Assembly (NCBI RefSeq): GCF_039545035.1 | Contig: NZ_BAABRO010000006.1 | Coordinates: forward strand, 62,001-126,000 | DNA from: Novipirellula caenicola | Lineage (GTDB): Bacteria > Planctomycetota > Planctomycetia > Pirellulales > Pirellulaceae | Length of the DNA stretch: 64,000 bases | Direction: 5' to 3' | In this document: piece after piece, positions 8,923-17,828 of the stretch | Position numbering within the stretch: position 1 is the first letter of the stretch | Layout of the letters: each line of letters starts with the position of its first letter | Translations under genes and position numbers: made by a program | Notes under the pieces: generated by a model | Databases searched by the model: none | What the model saw: the letters and a program-made list of their open reading frames with translations, nothing else | Told to the model about the DNA's origin: nothing

Positions 8923-9591
8923 TTAGTCGTTCAGACTGCCTGGAATGCCTGAAACCGCAGGCAATTCAGTGCTTGGCTCGCCTGTGACCGGTTCGCCTGT
9001 GACCGGCTCTTTAGATGCCGGTTCGTTCGATGCCGGTTCACTCGCAGCGGACTCGACGGGGACCTCCACGGCGATGATCACATGGCTGGGCGTGATTTCG
9101 ACGACACGTCCCTGGGGCAACACGTCTCCGACGCGTACCAGTTGGGATTCAATCACGGCGATGCGTCCCGAGGTGTTTTGGTAAATGATCTCGACGGCGT
9201 CATGCGGTCGATGCTCAATCTTGGTCTTGGGTTCCACTGCGGCGATCGGTTCGACGACCGGTTCGGTAGGAATCTCAACCGCTTTGACTTCAGGTTCTGT
9301 AGATACCGATTCTTGCTTTTTGACAAAAATGGTTTCAAACGGATTTGTCTGCAAGACCTGCTGCAGACGGACGTCGGGCCAGCGAATCGGCGCTGTGACG
9401 TTGTCTTGAGACTTTTGAAACGATGTATTGGTGATCGCGCGATAGTCTCGTCGCGTTGACGGTATCTCAAATTCAGTGCTTTCCTGCGCAGGCGAAAACA
9501 GCACAAAGCCCAGCACGCCGACCAACACCACAATCAACGCGAGCTTTTTCGGTGTGAGGCTGGAAGTCGATAGAAACTCGGATTGACTCAT
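8923..9591 (-). CDS. PilP/GspC-like pilus assembly protein with Pro/Glu repeat tail
   Basis: Last gene of the minus-strand pilus operon. The 222-residue protein has one N-terminal membrane helix (LALIVVLVGVLGFVLF, about residues 17-32), a Glu/Val/Pro-rich linker, and a small beta domain (residues about 130-190) with the motif VGDVLPQGRVVEITPSHVII, typical of PilP/GspC homology regions that contact the secretin. The tail is a five-residue repeat of the EPVTG/EPASK type. The start at 9591 overlaps the PilO-like stop by ATGA. By position it corresponds to PilP, linking the PilMNO platform to the secretin encoded at 19699-21510. Confidence 0.75.
   Translation of the reverse strand: MSQSEFLSTSSLTPKKLALIVVLVGVLGFVLFSPAQESTEFEIPSTRRDYRAITNTSFQKSQDNVTAPIRWPDVRLQQVLQTNPFETIFVKKQESVSTEPEVKAVEIPTEPVVEPIAAVEPKTKIEHRPHDAVEIIYQNTSGRIAVIESQLVRVGDVLPQGRVVEITPSHVIIAVEVPVESAASEPASNEPASKEPVTGEPVTGEPSTELPAVSGIPGSLND
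8978..9052 (-). repeat. Five 15-bp tandem repeats inside the pilP-like gene
   Basis: Five consecutive 15-base units, beginning TCGCCTGTGACCGGT on the plus strand, encode a five-residue Glu-Pro repeat near the protein's C-terminus. The first two units are nearly identical, the next two share GATGCCGGT, and the fifth is degenerate. Such a repeat could expand or contract by slippage without breaking the frame. Confidence 0.85.
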
Positions 9592-10172
9592 TTGCGTTTT
9601 CCTGACGTCGTTAATTCGGGGTCTAAATCGAACAGCAATCGCAATTGACACTCAGCCGAGAACGTTTGTTCGCTGCTCTTAGGCGCCGTCACACTCAACC
9701 GGGCGATGCGATAGCTTCGCGGCAGCTGCTGAAGTCCATCCAAGAATCGACACAGCCCGGCATATTGCCCCTCGCCGACAAAGCGAATGTCCATCTCGCT
9801 GTGTAGCGGTTTGTTGACCACTGCCCCAGGACGAAAATCACGGATTTGAAACTGACTCGCTTTGGCAAGTTCGGACAACTCGCTGAGAAAGTCGATTTCG
9901 CCCGCCTTTGTTGGGATTTTTGTTTTGAACTGGGAAACGCGATTCTCGGTGGATTGAACCCGTTGTTCGGTGTCTCGATGCGTTTCATGAATGTCATTGC
10001 GTTTGTCCATCAACGCCAACGACTCGGATTGAGCAGCGTCGTTTTGGATGCGTGTTGCTTGCAGTTCGTGACGGGCAAACAACATCAAGATCAGGATCAC
10101 GACCACGCCCGCGATGCCCCCGCCGTGAAGCATCAGGTTGTAGGATCGTTTCGTTGTGAAGATTTCACTCAT
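9588..10172 (-). CDS. pilO: PilO-like type IV pilus assembly protein
   Basis: The 194-residue product has one N-terminal membrane helix (HGGGIAGVVVILILMLFARH, about residues 14-33), a coiled-coil stretch (residues about 40-85), and a compact alpha/beta domain ending in a beta strand (AECQLRLLFDL), the usual PilO/GspM layout. PilO forms heterodimers with PilN in the inner-membrane alignment platform. The ATG at 10172 overlaps the upstream PilN-like stop as ATGA. Recognition is from topology and gene order pilM-N-O-P as much as from sequence. Confidence 0.75.
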   Translation of the reverse strand: MSEIFTTKRSYNLMLHGGGIAGVVVILILMLFARHELQATRIQNDAAQSESLALMDKRNDIHETHRDTEQRVQSTENRVSQFKTKIPTKAGEIDFLSELSELAKASQFQIRDFRPGAVVNKPLHSEMDIRFVGEGQYAGLCRFLDGLQQLPRSYRIARLSVTAPKSSEQTFSAECQLRLLFDLDPELTTSGKRK

Positions 10173-10777
10173 GTTCCCGGTGACTCCGCAAACTTGCACT
10201 CTATTTGAAATTGACGACCATGAGTTTCGTCGATTTGGTACATCAGCGACGACTTCAGTTCGACTTGGTGAAACACTTGTGAATTTCGCAACGATTCGAC
10301 GAAACTAGCCAAGCTTTGGTCGCCATCGGTAACGCCTTGTAGCGAGACGGTGCAAAGGTAACCAGGCGGTGTTGTCGCAGTGGATTTCTTAGCGGCCTCT
10401 CGGTTGGCGCTCGACGACAAATGCATCCGTTCAATTTGGACTTTGCCGCGACTCGATTTTGCGGCATTGCCCAACACCGCCAGCAATGCGAGCGAGCGGT
10501 CAGGGACGCAAATTGATTCAAGCACCTCGACTTCACGCTGCAAAACGTTCAGCCGCGAATCCAAGCTGGCAGTTTGGGCCTGCAGCTGCTGCAGCGGCTG
10601 AATTTCGCTTGTTAACGCGTCGAGCTGCAGTTGGCTCTGTTGGACCTCGCGATAGTTACCGGCCATGACCACGATTCCGGCAATCAATAACGCCGCCCAC
10701 ACCAACGCCCATTGACGCAGTCGTCGTCGCACCAGCATCTTGATGACAAGTTTTTCGGGCAACAGGTTTATGAACAT
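10169..10777 (-). CDS. pilN: PilN-like type IV pilus assembly protein
   Basis: The 202-residue protein begins with MFINLLPEK, the signature N-terminus of PilN that binds PilM, followed by a membrane helix (ALVWAALLIAGIVVMAG, about residues 23-39), a coiled coil and a ferredoxin-like domain. The ATG at 10777 is preferred over 10792 because it puts the INLLP motif at the start; it overlaps the end of pilM by 10 bases. It acts with PilM and PilO in the inner-membrane platform. Confidence 0.8.
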   Translation of the reverse strand: MFINLLPEKLVIKMLVRRRLRQWALVWAALLIAGIVVMAGNYREVQQSQLQLDALTSEIQPLQQLQAQTASLDSRLNVLQREVEVLESICVPDRSLALLAVLGNAAKSSRGKVQIERMHLSSSANREAAKKSTATTPPGYLCTVSLQGVTDGDQSLASFVESLRNSQVFHQVELKSSLMYQIDETHGRQFQIECKFAESPGT

Positions 10778-11877
10778 GATCGTTGCTCCCAACGCAGCGC
10801 CGAGAGCGCCGCGGCGACCCCAAATTGCGAGTCATCCGCAGCTTCGTGCGGCTTGCTGGTGGGCAGTCGCCATGTCAACGCCGGAACCCCAAGCTGTTCA
10901 CTTAGGCAATCAGGAAGATGACGAATCGATGCACCACCACCGAACAAAACCAATTCCGTTGGAATGCTGGTGCCAAACTGTTGCACTGCATAGTCGAGCG
11001 TCCGTTTCAATTCATTGATCAATCGCGCCATCGGTTGTTCAAGCATTTGGGCTGGGCCCGAAACCGCACGACGCAGCGATTGATCCGGAGGTGCGATCGC
11101 GTATCGAACCAGCAGTTGCATTGCTTCGTCGTGTGTCAGCTTGAATGCCTGCTGTACCGGTTTGATCAACCTGCGGAGCCCTCCGCCACGCAGCGGACGC
11201 GTGTAGATGGGCATCCCATTGACCACCAACACAAAGGTGAATTCGCTATCACCGAGGTCCAGTGCGACAATGGGCGTCGCAGTGGGGCCGTTCATCATCG
11301 TCACCGCGCGGGCCAGCGCACAGGGTAATCCATCGAGCACCTGGCATTCGTAACCCGCGGACGTCAGCCCTTCGGCCACGCCCGTCGCGAGCGTCGCCGG
11401 CATTCGCAGGGCGGTGACGGTTGCTGCTTGATCCGCCGCTTTGTTGGTACTCCAAAAATCGAAGACATAGTCGGTGTCACCGATTTCGTCGTCTGCGGCA
11501 AGTTCTTCGGAAACCATGTCACGTGTTTCATCGGGCGACGCCGCAGGTAACTCGAGCGACCGTAGCGAGTGATAAGCCATCGAGACCGCAGCGGCACATT
11601 CCGAGCGGGTAAACAGTTCACGTAGTTCGGCGAGCCGAAGATGCTTGTCCGCAAGGTTGATCGCGGTCGTGGGCGAATCTTGACTTGGATGTTGTTCGCG
11701 ATTGACGCACCAACGTTGGCAAATTTGGTAGCGGTCGCCGGATCGTTGGACCTGAGTCAACTTGATCGAACGGCTGCCGATATCGATTCCGATCCAACCT
11801 CGCGGTGTCGAGCCAAACCCTCGCATCGCGGCAAACCGATGTGTTGCATGCTGTGGTAATGTTGTCAGTACGGACAT
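10768..11877 (-). CDS. pilM: PilM-like actin-fold pilus assembly ATPase
   Basis: PilM is a cytoplasmic actin-like protein that binds the PilN N-terminus and links it to the assembly ATPase. The 369-residue protein shows the actin/FtsA-type phosphate motifs WIGIDIGSRSIKL near residue 28, IVALDLGDSEFTF near 217, and ELVLFGGGASIRHL near 318. It lies between gspF and pilN, with only 13 bases separating it from the gspF stop. Its length is close to that of known PilM proteins. Confidence 0.85.
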   Translation of the reverse strand: MSVLTTLPQHATHRFAAMRGFGSTPRGWIGIDIGSRSIKLTQVQRSGDRYQICQRWCVNREQHPSQDSPTTAINLADKHLRLAELRELFTRSECAAAVSMAYHSLRSLELPAASPDETRDMVSEELAADDEIGDTDYVFDFWSTNKAADQAATVTALRMPATLATGVAEGLTSAGYECQVLDGLPCALARAVTMMNGPTATPIVALDLGDSEFTFVLVVNGMPIYTRPLRGGGLRRLIKPVQQAFKLTHDEAMQLLVRYAIAPPDQSLRRAVSGPAQMLEQPMARLINELKRTLDYAVQQFGTSIPTELVLFGGGASIRHLPDCLSEQLGVPALTWRLPTSKPHEAADDSQFGVAAALSALRWEQRSCS

Positions 11878-11890
11878 GATGTCGGCTCCT

Positions 11891-13099
11891 TTATTGAGGC
11901 ATGGACGAGACGTCCAGCAGAGGCAGGATGACCGAGAATGCCACGCCGGCGACCACCATCCCTAGAAAGACGATCACGACCGGTTCGAGCAATTTGACCA
12001 AGTCACGCAGATGACGTTCGCCTTGGTCCTCGAAATACTCACCGACCATCTTCAAAACATCGCCAAGTTTGCCTGTTTTTTCCGCTGTGGCAACCATTTG
12101 TGCCGCACCCGACGGCAGGAAGGGCGACGACAGTAGCGTTGGCCCTAGGCCTTCACCACGGAGCACTTCGGATTCGAGCCGTTCGTACATGGATCGAAAC
12201 AGCGTGTTGCTTGAAGCGGATCGGCACAACCGAATGCTTTCGATCAGCGGGACGCCACTGCTAAGCATCGTTCCCAACAAACGGAACGTCCGTCCGGTCG
12301 ATAGCGAACGCGTGGCCTTTTTGGCAAATGCGAAGTTCAGCGATGCGTAATCCCAGGCATCGCGAATGAAGTTTGCGTTTCGAAGCGAATAAGCGAAAAA
12401 CGCTAATCCGACACAAACACCGCCGAGCAACAGGAAATGATCGCGAACGAATTCGCCCATGCTCAACATCATTTGAGTGAACGGAGGCGGTGCTTTTTCG
12501 AGATCCGCAAACACCTTTGCGAATTGAGGAAGAATGAAGAAGAACAGCACGAACAACACCACCAGCGTCACGGCACAGAGTACCAGCGGGTACATCAAGG
12601 TTGACACCACGGTTTGTCGCATCCGCAAATCACTACGCAGCAGATAGGTCAACCGCTCGAGCACCTCGGTGATCGAACCGCTCTGTTCACCTGCGGCGAT
12701 CCCGGCGATAAACGTGTCATCAAAGACGTGAGGATGTTTTCGTAGGGCGCTGGCAAACGTGGATCCGCCTTCGATGTCATCGCTGACGCGGGTCATCACC
12801 GTTTGCAGTGCAGGGTTGGTGCACTGGGCAGCAACCGATTTCAGAGCTTCCGACAGATCCACGCCCGATTGGCTCATGATCGTGATTTGCGACAACATCA
12901 TCACAATGTCGTTCTTCTTGATGCGATTGCCAAACGAAAAGGACGCCGGACGTACCGCTTTGGTCTCTTCGGCGCTGATCTGAAGCAGAAACAGTCCCTG
13001 TTGCCGAAGCTGGGAACGCGCTTCGGCCAACGAGTTTGCTTCGATATCACCAACGGTAATATCGCCGCTACGTTGTTTGGCTCGGTAATTGAATTTCAT
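11891..13099 (-). CDS. gspF: Type IV pilus/type II secretion inner-membrane platform protein (PilC/GspF)
   Basis: The 402-residue protein has the two tandem T2SF domains (residues about 65-190 and 270-395) and three membrane helices, including LVLCAVTLVVLFVLFFFILP and a C-terminal VIVFLGMVVAGVAFSVILP. Family motifs include SGVDLSEAL and the GEQSG motif at about residue 137. It anchors the assembly ATPase and rotates or guides pilin insertion. It is 18 bases downstream of gspE in the same operon. Confidence 0.93.
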   Translation of the reverse strand: MKFNYRAKQRSGDITVGDIEANSLAEARSQLRQQGLFLLQISAEETKAVRPASFSFGNRIKKNDIVMMLSQITIMSQSGVDLSEALKSVAAQCTNPALQTVMTRVSDDIEGGSTFASALRKHPHVFDDTFIAGIAAGEQSGSITEVLERLTYLLRSDLRMRQTVVSTLMYPLVLCAVTLVVLFVLFFFILPQFAKVFADLEKAPPPFTQMMLSMGEFVRDHFLLLGGVCVGLAFFAYSLRNANFIRDAWDYASLNFAFAKKATRSLSTGRTFRLLGTMLSSGVPLIESIRLCRSASSNTLFRSMYERLESEVLRGEGLGPTLLSSPFLPSGAAQMVATAEKTGKLGDVLKMVGEYFEDQGERHLRDLVKLLEPVVIVFLGMVVAGVAFSVILPLLDVSSMPQ

Positions 13100-13117
13100 G
13101 ATAGGTTCCCTCTCGCG

Positions 13118-14854
13118 TTAATCAACGAAAGCCACTCGCGCCACTTCTTCGAGACTGACTTTGCCTTCTTCGGCTAAACGCATGCCTTCATCGACCAAGA
13201 ACGTTCCGGATTGTTTCATGTGTTGACTTCGGATCGCTTCGATGTCAGCACCGGCCGAGATGATTTCACGCATTTCGCGGTCAACACATAGGACTTCGTA
13301 CAACCCGGTTCGTCCGCGTGATCCGGTGTCGTAACAATTGCGACACCCTTCCCCACGTACAAACGTACGACGCCGGTCCCCTTGGTATTGAAACGAATCG
13401 AGCATTTCAGGGCTGGGGAAATAGGTTTCTTTGCAGGTGGGACAAACCATCCGCACCAAACGCTGAGCGATCACACCTAATAGCGCCGCCCCGATTTTGA
13501 ACGGTTCGACGCCCATGTCGCGAAGCCGGGTGACGGCACTGAAACTATCGTTGGTGTGCAGCGTGCTAAGCACCAAGTGGCCAGTCAGTGCAGCTTGGAT
13601 GGCAACGGCTGCCGTTTCCGCGTCACGAATCTCACCGACCATGATCACGTCGGGGTCTTGCCGCAGAATGGCTCGCATCGCTCCAGGAAAGGACATCGGT
13701 TTGTTGCCGCCGACGGGAACCTGCACGATTTGGTCCAAGTCATATTCGACCGGATCTTCGACCGTGACGATGTTTCGTTCGACCGACTTGATTAGTTCTA
13801 GAGCGGAATAAAGCGTCGTTGTTTTGCCGCTGCCGGTTGGCCCGGTGACCAGCACCAAACCATGAGGGCGATGCAACATCCCTTTGACGTCACTTAGCAA
13901 TTTTGGCGGAACGCCTAATTGATCGAGGTTGAATGTGACGTTTTGGCGATCGAGCACGCGAATCACGACCTTTTCACCATGATTGGTCGGCAGCGTGGAT
14001 ACCCGCAAATCGATTTCACGACCTTCGACGGTCAAATGGATGCGTCCGTCCTGAGGAATACGGTGTTCGGCGATGTCGAGCTTCGCCATCACCTTGAGTC
14101 GCGAAATGATGGCCGGATGAAAATCGCGGCGAGGTCGTAGCGTTTCACGCAGCAATCCATCGACACGGAAGCGAACCGAGGTGCATCGCTGGCCCGGTTC
14201 GACGTGAATGTCGCTCGCTTTTTGACGAACCGCGCTGACGATCATGTAGTTGACCAAATTGATGATTGGGCTGCCGTTGGCCAACGACTGCAAATCAGCA
14301 ATGTCGATATTGAAATGGTCCGCCTCTAAATTGACGGCGTCTGGATCCATGTCCGCAGTTACCGCGTCGACCGCAAAGTCGTTCTCGTAGCAACGCGGTA
14401 GCATCCGCTCGATCACCGAACGCAGCGTCAAAACCGGGTTGACTTGAAGCCCCGTGATGCGTTCGATTTCATCGACGTGCTGAAGGTTGTGCGGGTCAAC
14501 CATGGCAACGCTAAGCTTGCCACGCACCTTGAACAACGCGAGCGACTGTAACGCTTCGGCTTTGGCCTTGGGTAACAATTGCACGACCGCCGGATCGACC
14601 ATGCCGTCACGAAGCAGCGCGTACGGCACGTCACGTTGTTGGCTCAAAAATCGCAGTAACGTGCCTTCATCGATCAAACCCAATTCCAGCAACGTCTCAC
14701 CCAACCGCGCACCTTTGGCGGTATGTTCGGTGAGTGCGGCTTCGAGTTCATCGCGGGTCAGGACTCCGGCGCGAACCAAACGCTCACCGAGCGGCATTGG
14801 CGTTTCGGCAACGGCGGTGTGATTTCGAGTTGCGGATTCAAGAACGATGCTCAT
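13118..14854 (-). CDS. gspE: Pilus assembly/secretion ATPase GspE/PilB with MshEN c-di-GMP-binding domain
   Basis: This 578-residue hexameric ATPase powers pilin or pseudopilin polymerisation. The Walker A motif GPTGSGKTTT is at residues 338-347, with family motifs LRQDPDVIMVGEIRDAETA and the zinc site CPTC...CRNC near the C-terminus. The N-terminus is an MshEN-type domain: residues R50, L51, G52, L55, G59, L66, L70 and Q73 fit the known c-di-GMP-binding pattern fully, and residues 21-44 fit a second copy except for the first Arg and final Gln. The start overlaps the STAS gene stop (ATGA). An HD-GYP c-di-GMP phosphodiesterase lies nearby at 17829, so second-messenger control is likely. Confidence 0.95.
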   Translation of the reverse strand: MSIVLESATRNHTAVAETPMPLGERLVRAGVLTRDELEAALTEHTAKGARLGETLLELGLIDEGTLLRFLSQQRDVPYALLRDGMVDPAVVQLLPKAKAEALQSLALFKVRGKLSVAMVDPHNLQHVDEIERITGLQVNPVLTLRSVIERMLPRCYENDFAVDAVTADMDPDAVNLEADHFNIDIADLQSLANGSPIINLVNYMIVSAVRQKASDIHVEPGQRCTSVRFRVDGLLRETLRPRRDFHPAIISRLKVMAKLDIAEHRIPQDGRIHLTVEGREIDLRVSTLPTNHGEKVVIRVLDRQNVTFNLDQLGVPPKLLSDVKGMLHRPHGLVLVTGPTGSGKTTTLYSALELIKSVERNIVTVEDPVEYDLDQIVQVPVGGNKPMSFPGAMRAILRQDPDVIMVGEIRDAETAAVAIQAALTGHLVLSTLHTNDSFSAVTRLRDMGVEPFKIGAALLGVIAQRLVRMVCPTCKETYFPSPEMLDSFQYQGDRRRTFVRGEGCRNCYDTGSRGRTGLYEVLCVDREMREIISAGADIEAIRSQHMKQSGTFLVDEGMRLAEEGKVSLEEVARVAFVD

Positions 14855-15195
14855 CGCGAGAAACTCCCGACGGCAGAAACCACGTCATCGAAAATCGCAA
14901 AATCACGGTCGAGTTCCGTCGCCTGCAGAATTTCACTACACAGCGGACTGAGCGAGGCGAGGTGGATCGCGCCGCCGTGTTGCAAACAACGGTCTCGCAA
15001 ATCCAACAAAAATTCCAGACCGGCACTATCAAACAGCGGGATGTTGCGCAGGTCAAATACGATTTTGGGTTGGCCGTGCCCAAAACATTTCTCGCAATGA
15101 CCCGCTAATTCGACGGTATGATCTCGGCTTAGGGGATCGTTTCCCGCCAGCACAAATACGCTGCCTTGCTTGGAGCATTCGAACATTCGATTCAC
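14851..15195 (-). CDS. STAS-domain protein (anti-sigma-factor-antagonist-like)
   Basis: A single STAS domain of 114 residues with the motif FDLRNIPLFDSAGLEFLLDL; Ser57 in DSAG matches the phosphorylatable Ser of SpoIIAA-type proteins. Such proteins act as phosphorylation switches for a partner kinase or phosphatase, but no RsbW/SpoIIAB-type kinase is seen here. It lies between the histidine kinase and gspE and overlaps gspE by ATGA, so it is probably a regulatory part of the pilus system. Its partner is unknown. Confidence 0.85.
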   Translation of the reverse strand: MNRMFECSKQGSVFVLAGNDPLSRDHTVELAGHCEKCFGHGQPKIVFDLRNIPLFDSAGLEFLLDLRDRCLQHGGAIHLASLSPLCSEILQATELDRDFAIFDDVVSAVGSFSR

Positions 15196-15200
15196 TCCAT

Positions 15201-16643
15201 TCAGTTAAGGGGTAAGGTCAGCGTGAAACGGGATCCTACATTCAGTTCGCTCGAAACGGTGATGTCACCCCCGTGCAGCCGCGCGACTTCTTGCGCAAAC
15301 GCGAGTCCTAGTCCGCTACCGCTGATCTCTTGAACACGCGTGTCGTGGCTGCGGAAGAATTTTTCGCAAAGTCGTGGCAACTCGTCCGCCGCGATCCCGA
15401 TCCCGGTGTCTTCGACTTGCAATCGAATCACGTCCGCATCGGTTTCGACCAACAAACGAACACTGCCGCCGGCGGGCGTATATTTGGCTGCGTTACTGAG
15501 CAAATTGACGAGCACGGCAGCGATTTTGTCTTTGTCGATTCGCAGCTTTGGCAATTTCGCAGGCAACTTACTCTCAAACGCAAGCGTTTTCTCTTGCAGC
15601 GATGGGGTAACTTTTTCGACCGCTTCTTCGATCAAACGCTGCATGTCGGTTTCATGTCGCACCACCGAGATCGCGCCAGATTCCATTTGGCTGACGTCAA
15701 GCAGGTCGTCGACAAAGCGGGCCAACCGCGTCGCTTCGGACATCAAAATATTGTAAAAGCCCTTTTGGTGTTCAACATCGATGTCGTCATTGTCGATCAA
15801 TGTTTCCGCGTAGGCCTTGATGTTCGCCAACGGCGTTCGCAGTTCGTGGGTCGCGGTAAAGACAAATTGATTCCGCATTTCTTCGGCAAGTTTCTGCTGC
15901 GTCACATCGCGAAGACTCCACAACGAACTGCCTTGTTCAAATGCCTCGCCGATCAGCGGAGTGCGGCTCAATCGCCATACGCCAGCGGAAAGTTCCGTGC
16001 CGAGCAACAGTTCAAGTGTGAAACTGTTCGATTTCAGCTGCAGTTGCTCGAGTTCCGCTGCGCTGGCGGGACTGACCGCGGTGGCAAACCACTGGCCAAG
16101 ATCACGGCCGACGACATCATCGCCGGACGTGGCGCCGACCATCGCCACCAATGCGTTGTTGACAAGCACCACGTTGCCATTGGGCGAGGTCAATGCCACC
16201 CCTTCGGAGAGCGCATTGAAAATCCCTTCCCATCGTTTCCCGGCTGAAGCGTCGAGCGTTTCGCGAAGCCGTTCTTCGAGGGATCCGAGCGTTCCCTGTT
16301 CATTGATTTGTCGCAACAGCTTGTTCCATCCCGCGGCAACCGGGGTGGTGGCAATCAGCGGGACCAAGTCGGCCGGAGAATTGCAGACGCCGGTGGTGAT
16401 GTGTTGCAATTGGTTTTCGATCGATTCGTTGATTTGAACCGATCGGCGCATGATGAAACTGCCCACCAAAAGCAGAAACAACGGGACGGCGACGGTGATC
16501 GAGATGGATTCAATCAGGGCACCTCGCCAAGCAAGTGTCAATGCGACGCTGACGACGCCCAAGATCGAAGCGAGACCGCACATCAAATATCGGTCAACGA
16601 TTCGGCTGCTAAGTGACGGGATTGCGTTGGTGATATTATTCAT
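15201..16643 (-). CDS. Membrane-bound PAS sensor histidine kinase
   Basis: The 480-residue protein has two N-terminal membrane helices (about residues 22-66), a PAS domain (about 130-240), a HisKA domain with phospho-acceptor His in TATHELRTPLANIKAY, and a HATPase_c domain with N-box LVNLLSNAAKYTP, G1 VEDTGIGIA and G2 GSGLGLAFAQEV. The sensor has almost no periplasmic loop, which suggests it reads an internal or membrane signal. It is followed by STAS and gspE and preceded by a receiver protein 16 bases away, so the pair probably controls pilus function. Confidence 0.92.
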   Translation of the reverse strand: MNNITNAIPSLSSRIVDRYLMCGLASILGVVSVALTLAWRGALIESISITVAVPLFLLLVGSFIMRRSVQINESIENQLQHITTGVCNSPADLVPLIATTPVAAGWNKLLRQINEQGTLGSLEERLRETLDASAGKRWEGIFNALSEGVALTSPNGNVVLVNNALVAMVGATSGDDVVGRDLGQWFATAVSPASAAELEQLQLKSNSFTLELLLGTELSAGVWRLSRTPLIGEAFEQGSSLWSLRDVTQQKLAEEMRNQFVFTATHELRTPLANIKAYAETLIDNDDIDVEHQKGFYNILMSEATRLARFVDDLLDVSQMESGAISVVRHETDMQRLIEEAVEKVTPSLQEKTLAFESKLPAKLPKLRIDKDKIAAVLVNLLSNAAKYTPAGGSVRLLVETDADVIRLQVEDTGIGIAADELPRLCEKFFRSHDTRVQEISGSGLGLAFAQEVARLHGGDITVSSELNVGSRFTLTLPLN

Positions 16644-16659
16644 GAATGCGGTTTGGGGT

Positions 16660-17067
16660 TCACGAATACACGGCGCGAGTGTCTTCGCTGGCAGCGAGCA
16701 AGTCGTTTACGGCGGCGACGATCTCGCGGACGCTAAACGGTTTGAGAACAAGTTTGGCGATATCCCACTGCTTGCGTAACTGTTCTCGGTCCAATTCCAT
16801 CCCTTTGGCCGAGCACATGATGATGAACATGCCGTCGAGCGATCGGTTTTGTCGGATGTAGTGACAGAGCTCCGCTCCGTCAACGTTGGGCATTTGGTAA
16901 TCAGTGATAAGCAAGTCGAATGCTTGATCGTCGATCAAATCCATCGCCTCGGCGCCATCATGCGCAATGGTGACCTCAAATCCTGAACGCTCAAGATTGA
17001 ATCGCAGCACATCGCCGAGAACACGATTGTCCTCGGTGATCAAGATCCGTCTTTTGTCATCACTCAT
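16660..17067 (-). CDS. Single-domain response regulator
   Basis: A 135-residue CheY-like receiver without an output domain. The acidic pocket (TEDN at 11-14), phospho-acceptor Asp56 (LLITDYQMP), the switch Ser (MCSAKG) and conserved Lys (VLKPFS) are all present. It is the likely partner of the histidine kinase 16 bases downstream. As it lacks a DNA-binding domain it presumably acts by protein contact, perhaps with the pilus machinery or the STAS protein. Confidence 0.92.
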   Translation of the reverse strand: MSDDKRRILITEDNRVLGDVLRFNLERSGFEVTIAHDGAEAMDLIDDQAFDLLITDYQMPNVDGAELCHYIRQNRSLDGMFIIMCSAKGMELDREQLRKQWDIAKLVLKPFSVREIVAAVNDLLAASEDTRAVYS

Positions 17068-17197
17068 TGGATTGGCCTAATAGGAATGAATGCGTTCACC
17101 GCGCGGAGGGCCGGTGAACGCAATCGTCATGGGAGGACATGTGTCTTTGCGTTGTGTGGGGTGATCGCAGGCCGAGGCCGGCCGTTTACGGACGAAA

Positions 17198-17605
17198 TTA
17201 CCATTTGGTAATATACTCGTCGTCGTTCACACAAAATTCGCCTGTGGCTTCGTCATAGATCCATCCACCCGCTTCGGTAGCCGTGGAAATCGGTGACGTT
17301 CCAGCAACGATGCCTGCACCGGGATTGGATCCAACCTGCGTCGCGGGAAAGGCGCCTTGTAAATAAGGTTTCAAATCACTGGTCAATGTAGCTCGTTCCG
17401 GATAGCCACCGGTTTGTGCTTTATACAGATCAATGGCATCTCGAATCACCACAAGCGATTGCCGTGTGGCGTTGTCGCGTGCATTGCCTGCTGTATCAAA
17501 CATGCGAGGTGCGGCAACGGCTGCGAGAATGCCCAAGATCAGAACCACCACGACCAATTCAACGAGCGTAAATCCCTTGCGACCCCAACGTCTTGTCTTG
17601 AACAC
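17198..17605 (-). CDS. gspG: Major pseudopilin GspG/type IV pilin
   Basis: The 135-residue prepilin has a short basic leader ending in Gly, with cleavage expected before FTLVELVVVVLILG; Glu is at mature position 5 as required. The globular domain has the GspG-type C-terminal layout with WIYDEATGEFCVND, although the usual calcium-site sequence is not obvious. It is the first gene of the minus-strand operon, separated from the response regulator by 130 bases, which could hold a processing site or a weak terminator that sets a high pilin-to-platform ratio. No prepilin peptidase gene is in the window. Confidence 0.9.
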   Translation of the reverse strand: MFKTRRWGRKGFTLVELVVVVLILGILAAVAAPRMFDTAGNARDNATRQSLVVIRDAIDLYKAQTGGYPERATLTSDLKPYLQGAFPATQVGSNPGAGIVAGTSPISTATEAGGWIYDEATGEFCVNDDEYITKW

Positions 17606-17828
17606 TTTGCATTTACCCCTACGGAAGTACGATTCATGCCGAGTGACTAAAACAATCCCGGCTTACGTAAAAACATAGAACGCAATTAAGGAATGCACGG
17701 AAAGTCAAGAAAATTATTCTCACGTAATTTCCGGGGGGATTCGCAATTTTGCGGGCTAACCTTGCACAGTTGCGAGACCTCGCTCGTCTCGTTTGTTCAC
17801 CTGAATCCAGTCGAGATGAGTTCTTCCG
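17606..17828. other. Divergent intergenic region between gspG and the HD-GYP gene
   Basis: This 223-base spacer must contain promoters for both the minus-strand pilus operon and the plus-strand phosphodiesterase. The part near gspG is AT-richer than its surroundings (around 17650-17730). I could not assign a convincing -10/-35 pair or operator. Confidence 0.5.

Noticed and set aside
15330-16247. Long open frame (305 codons) on the plus strand
   Set aside because: It is antisense to the histidine kinase, whose catalytic motifs are complete.
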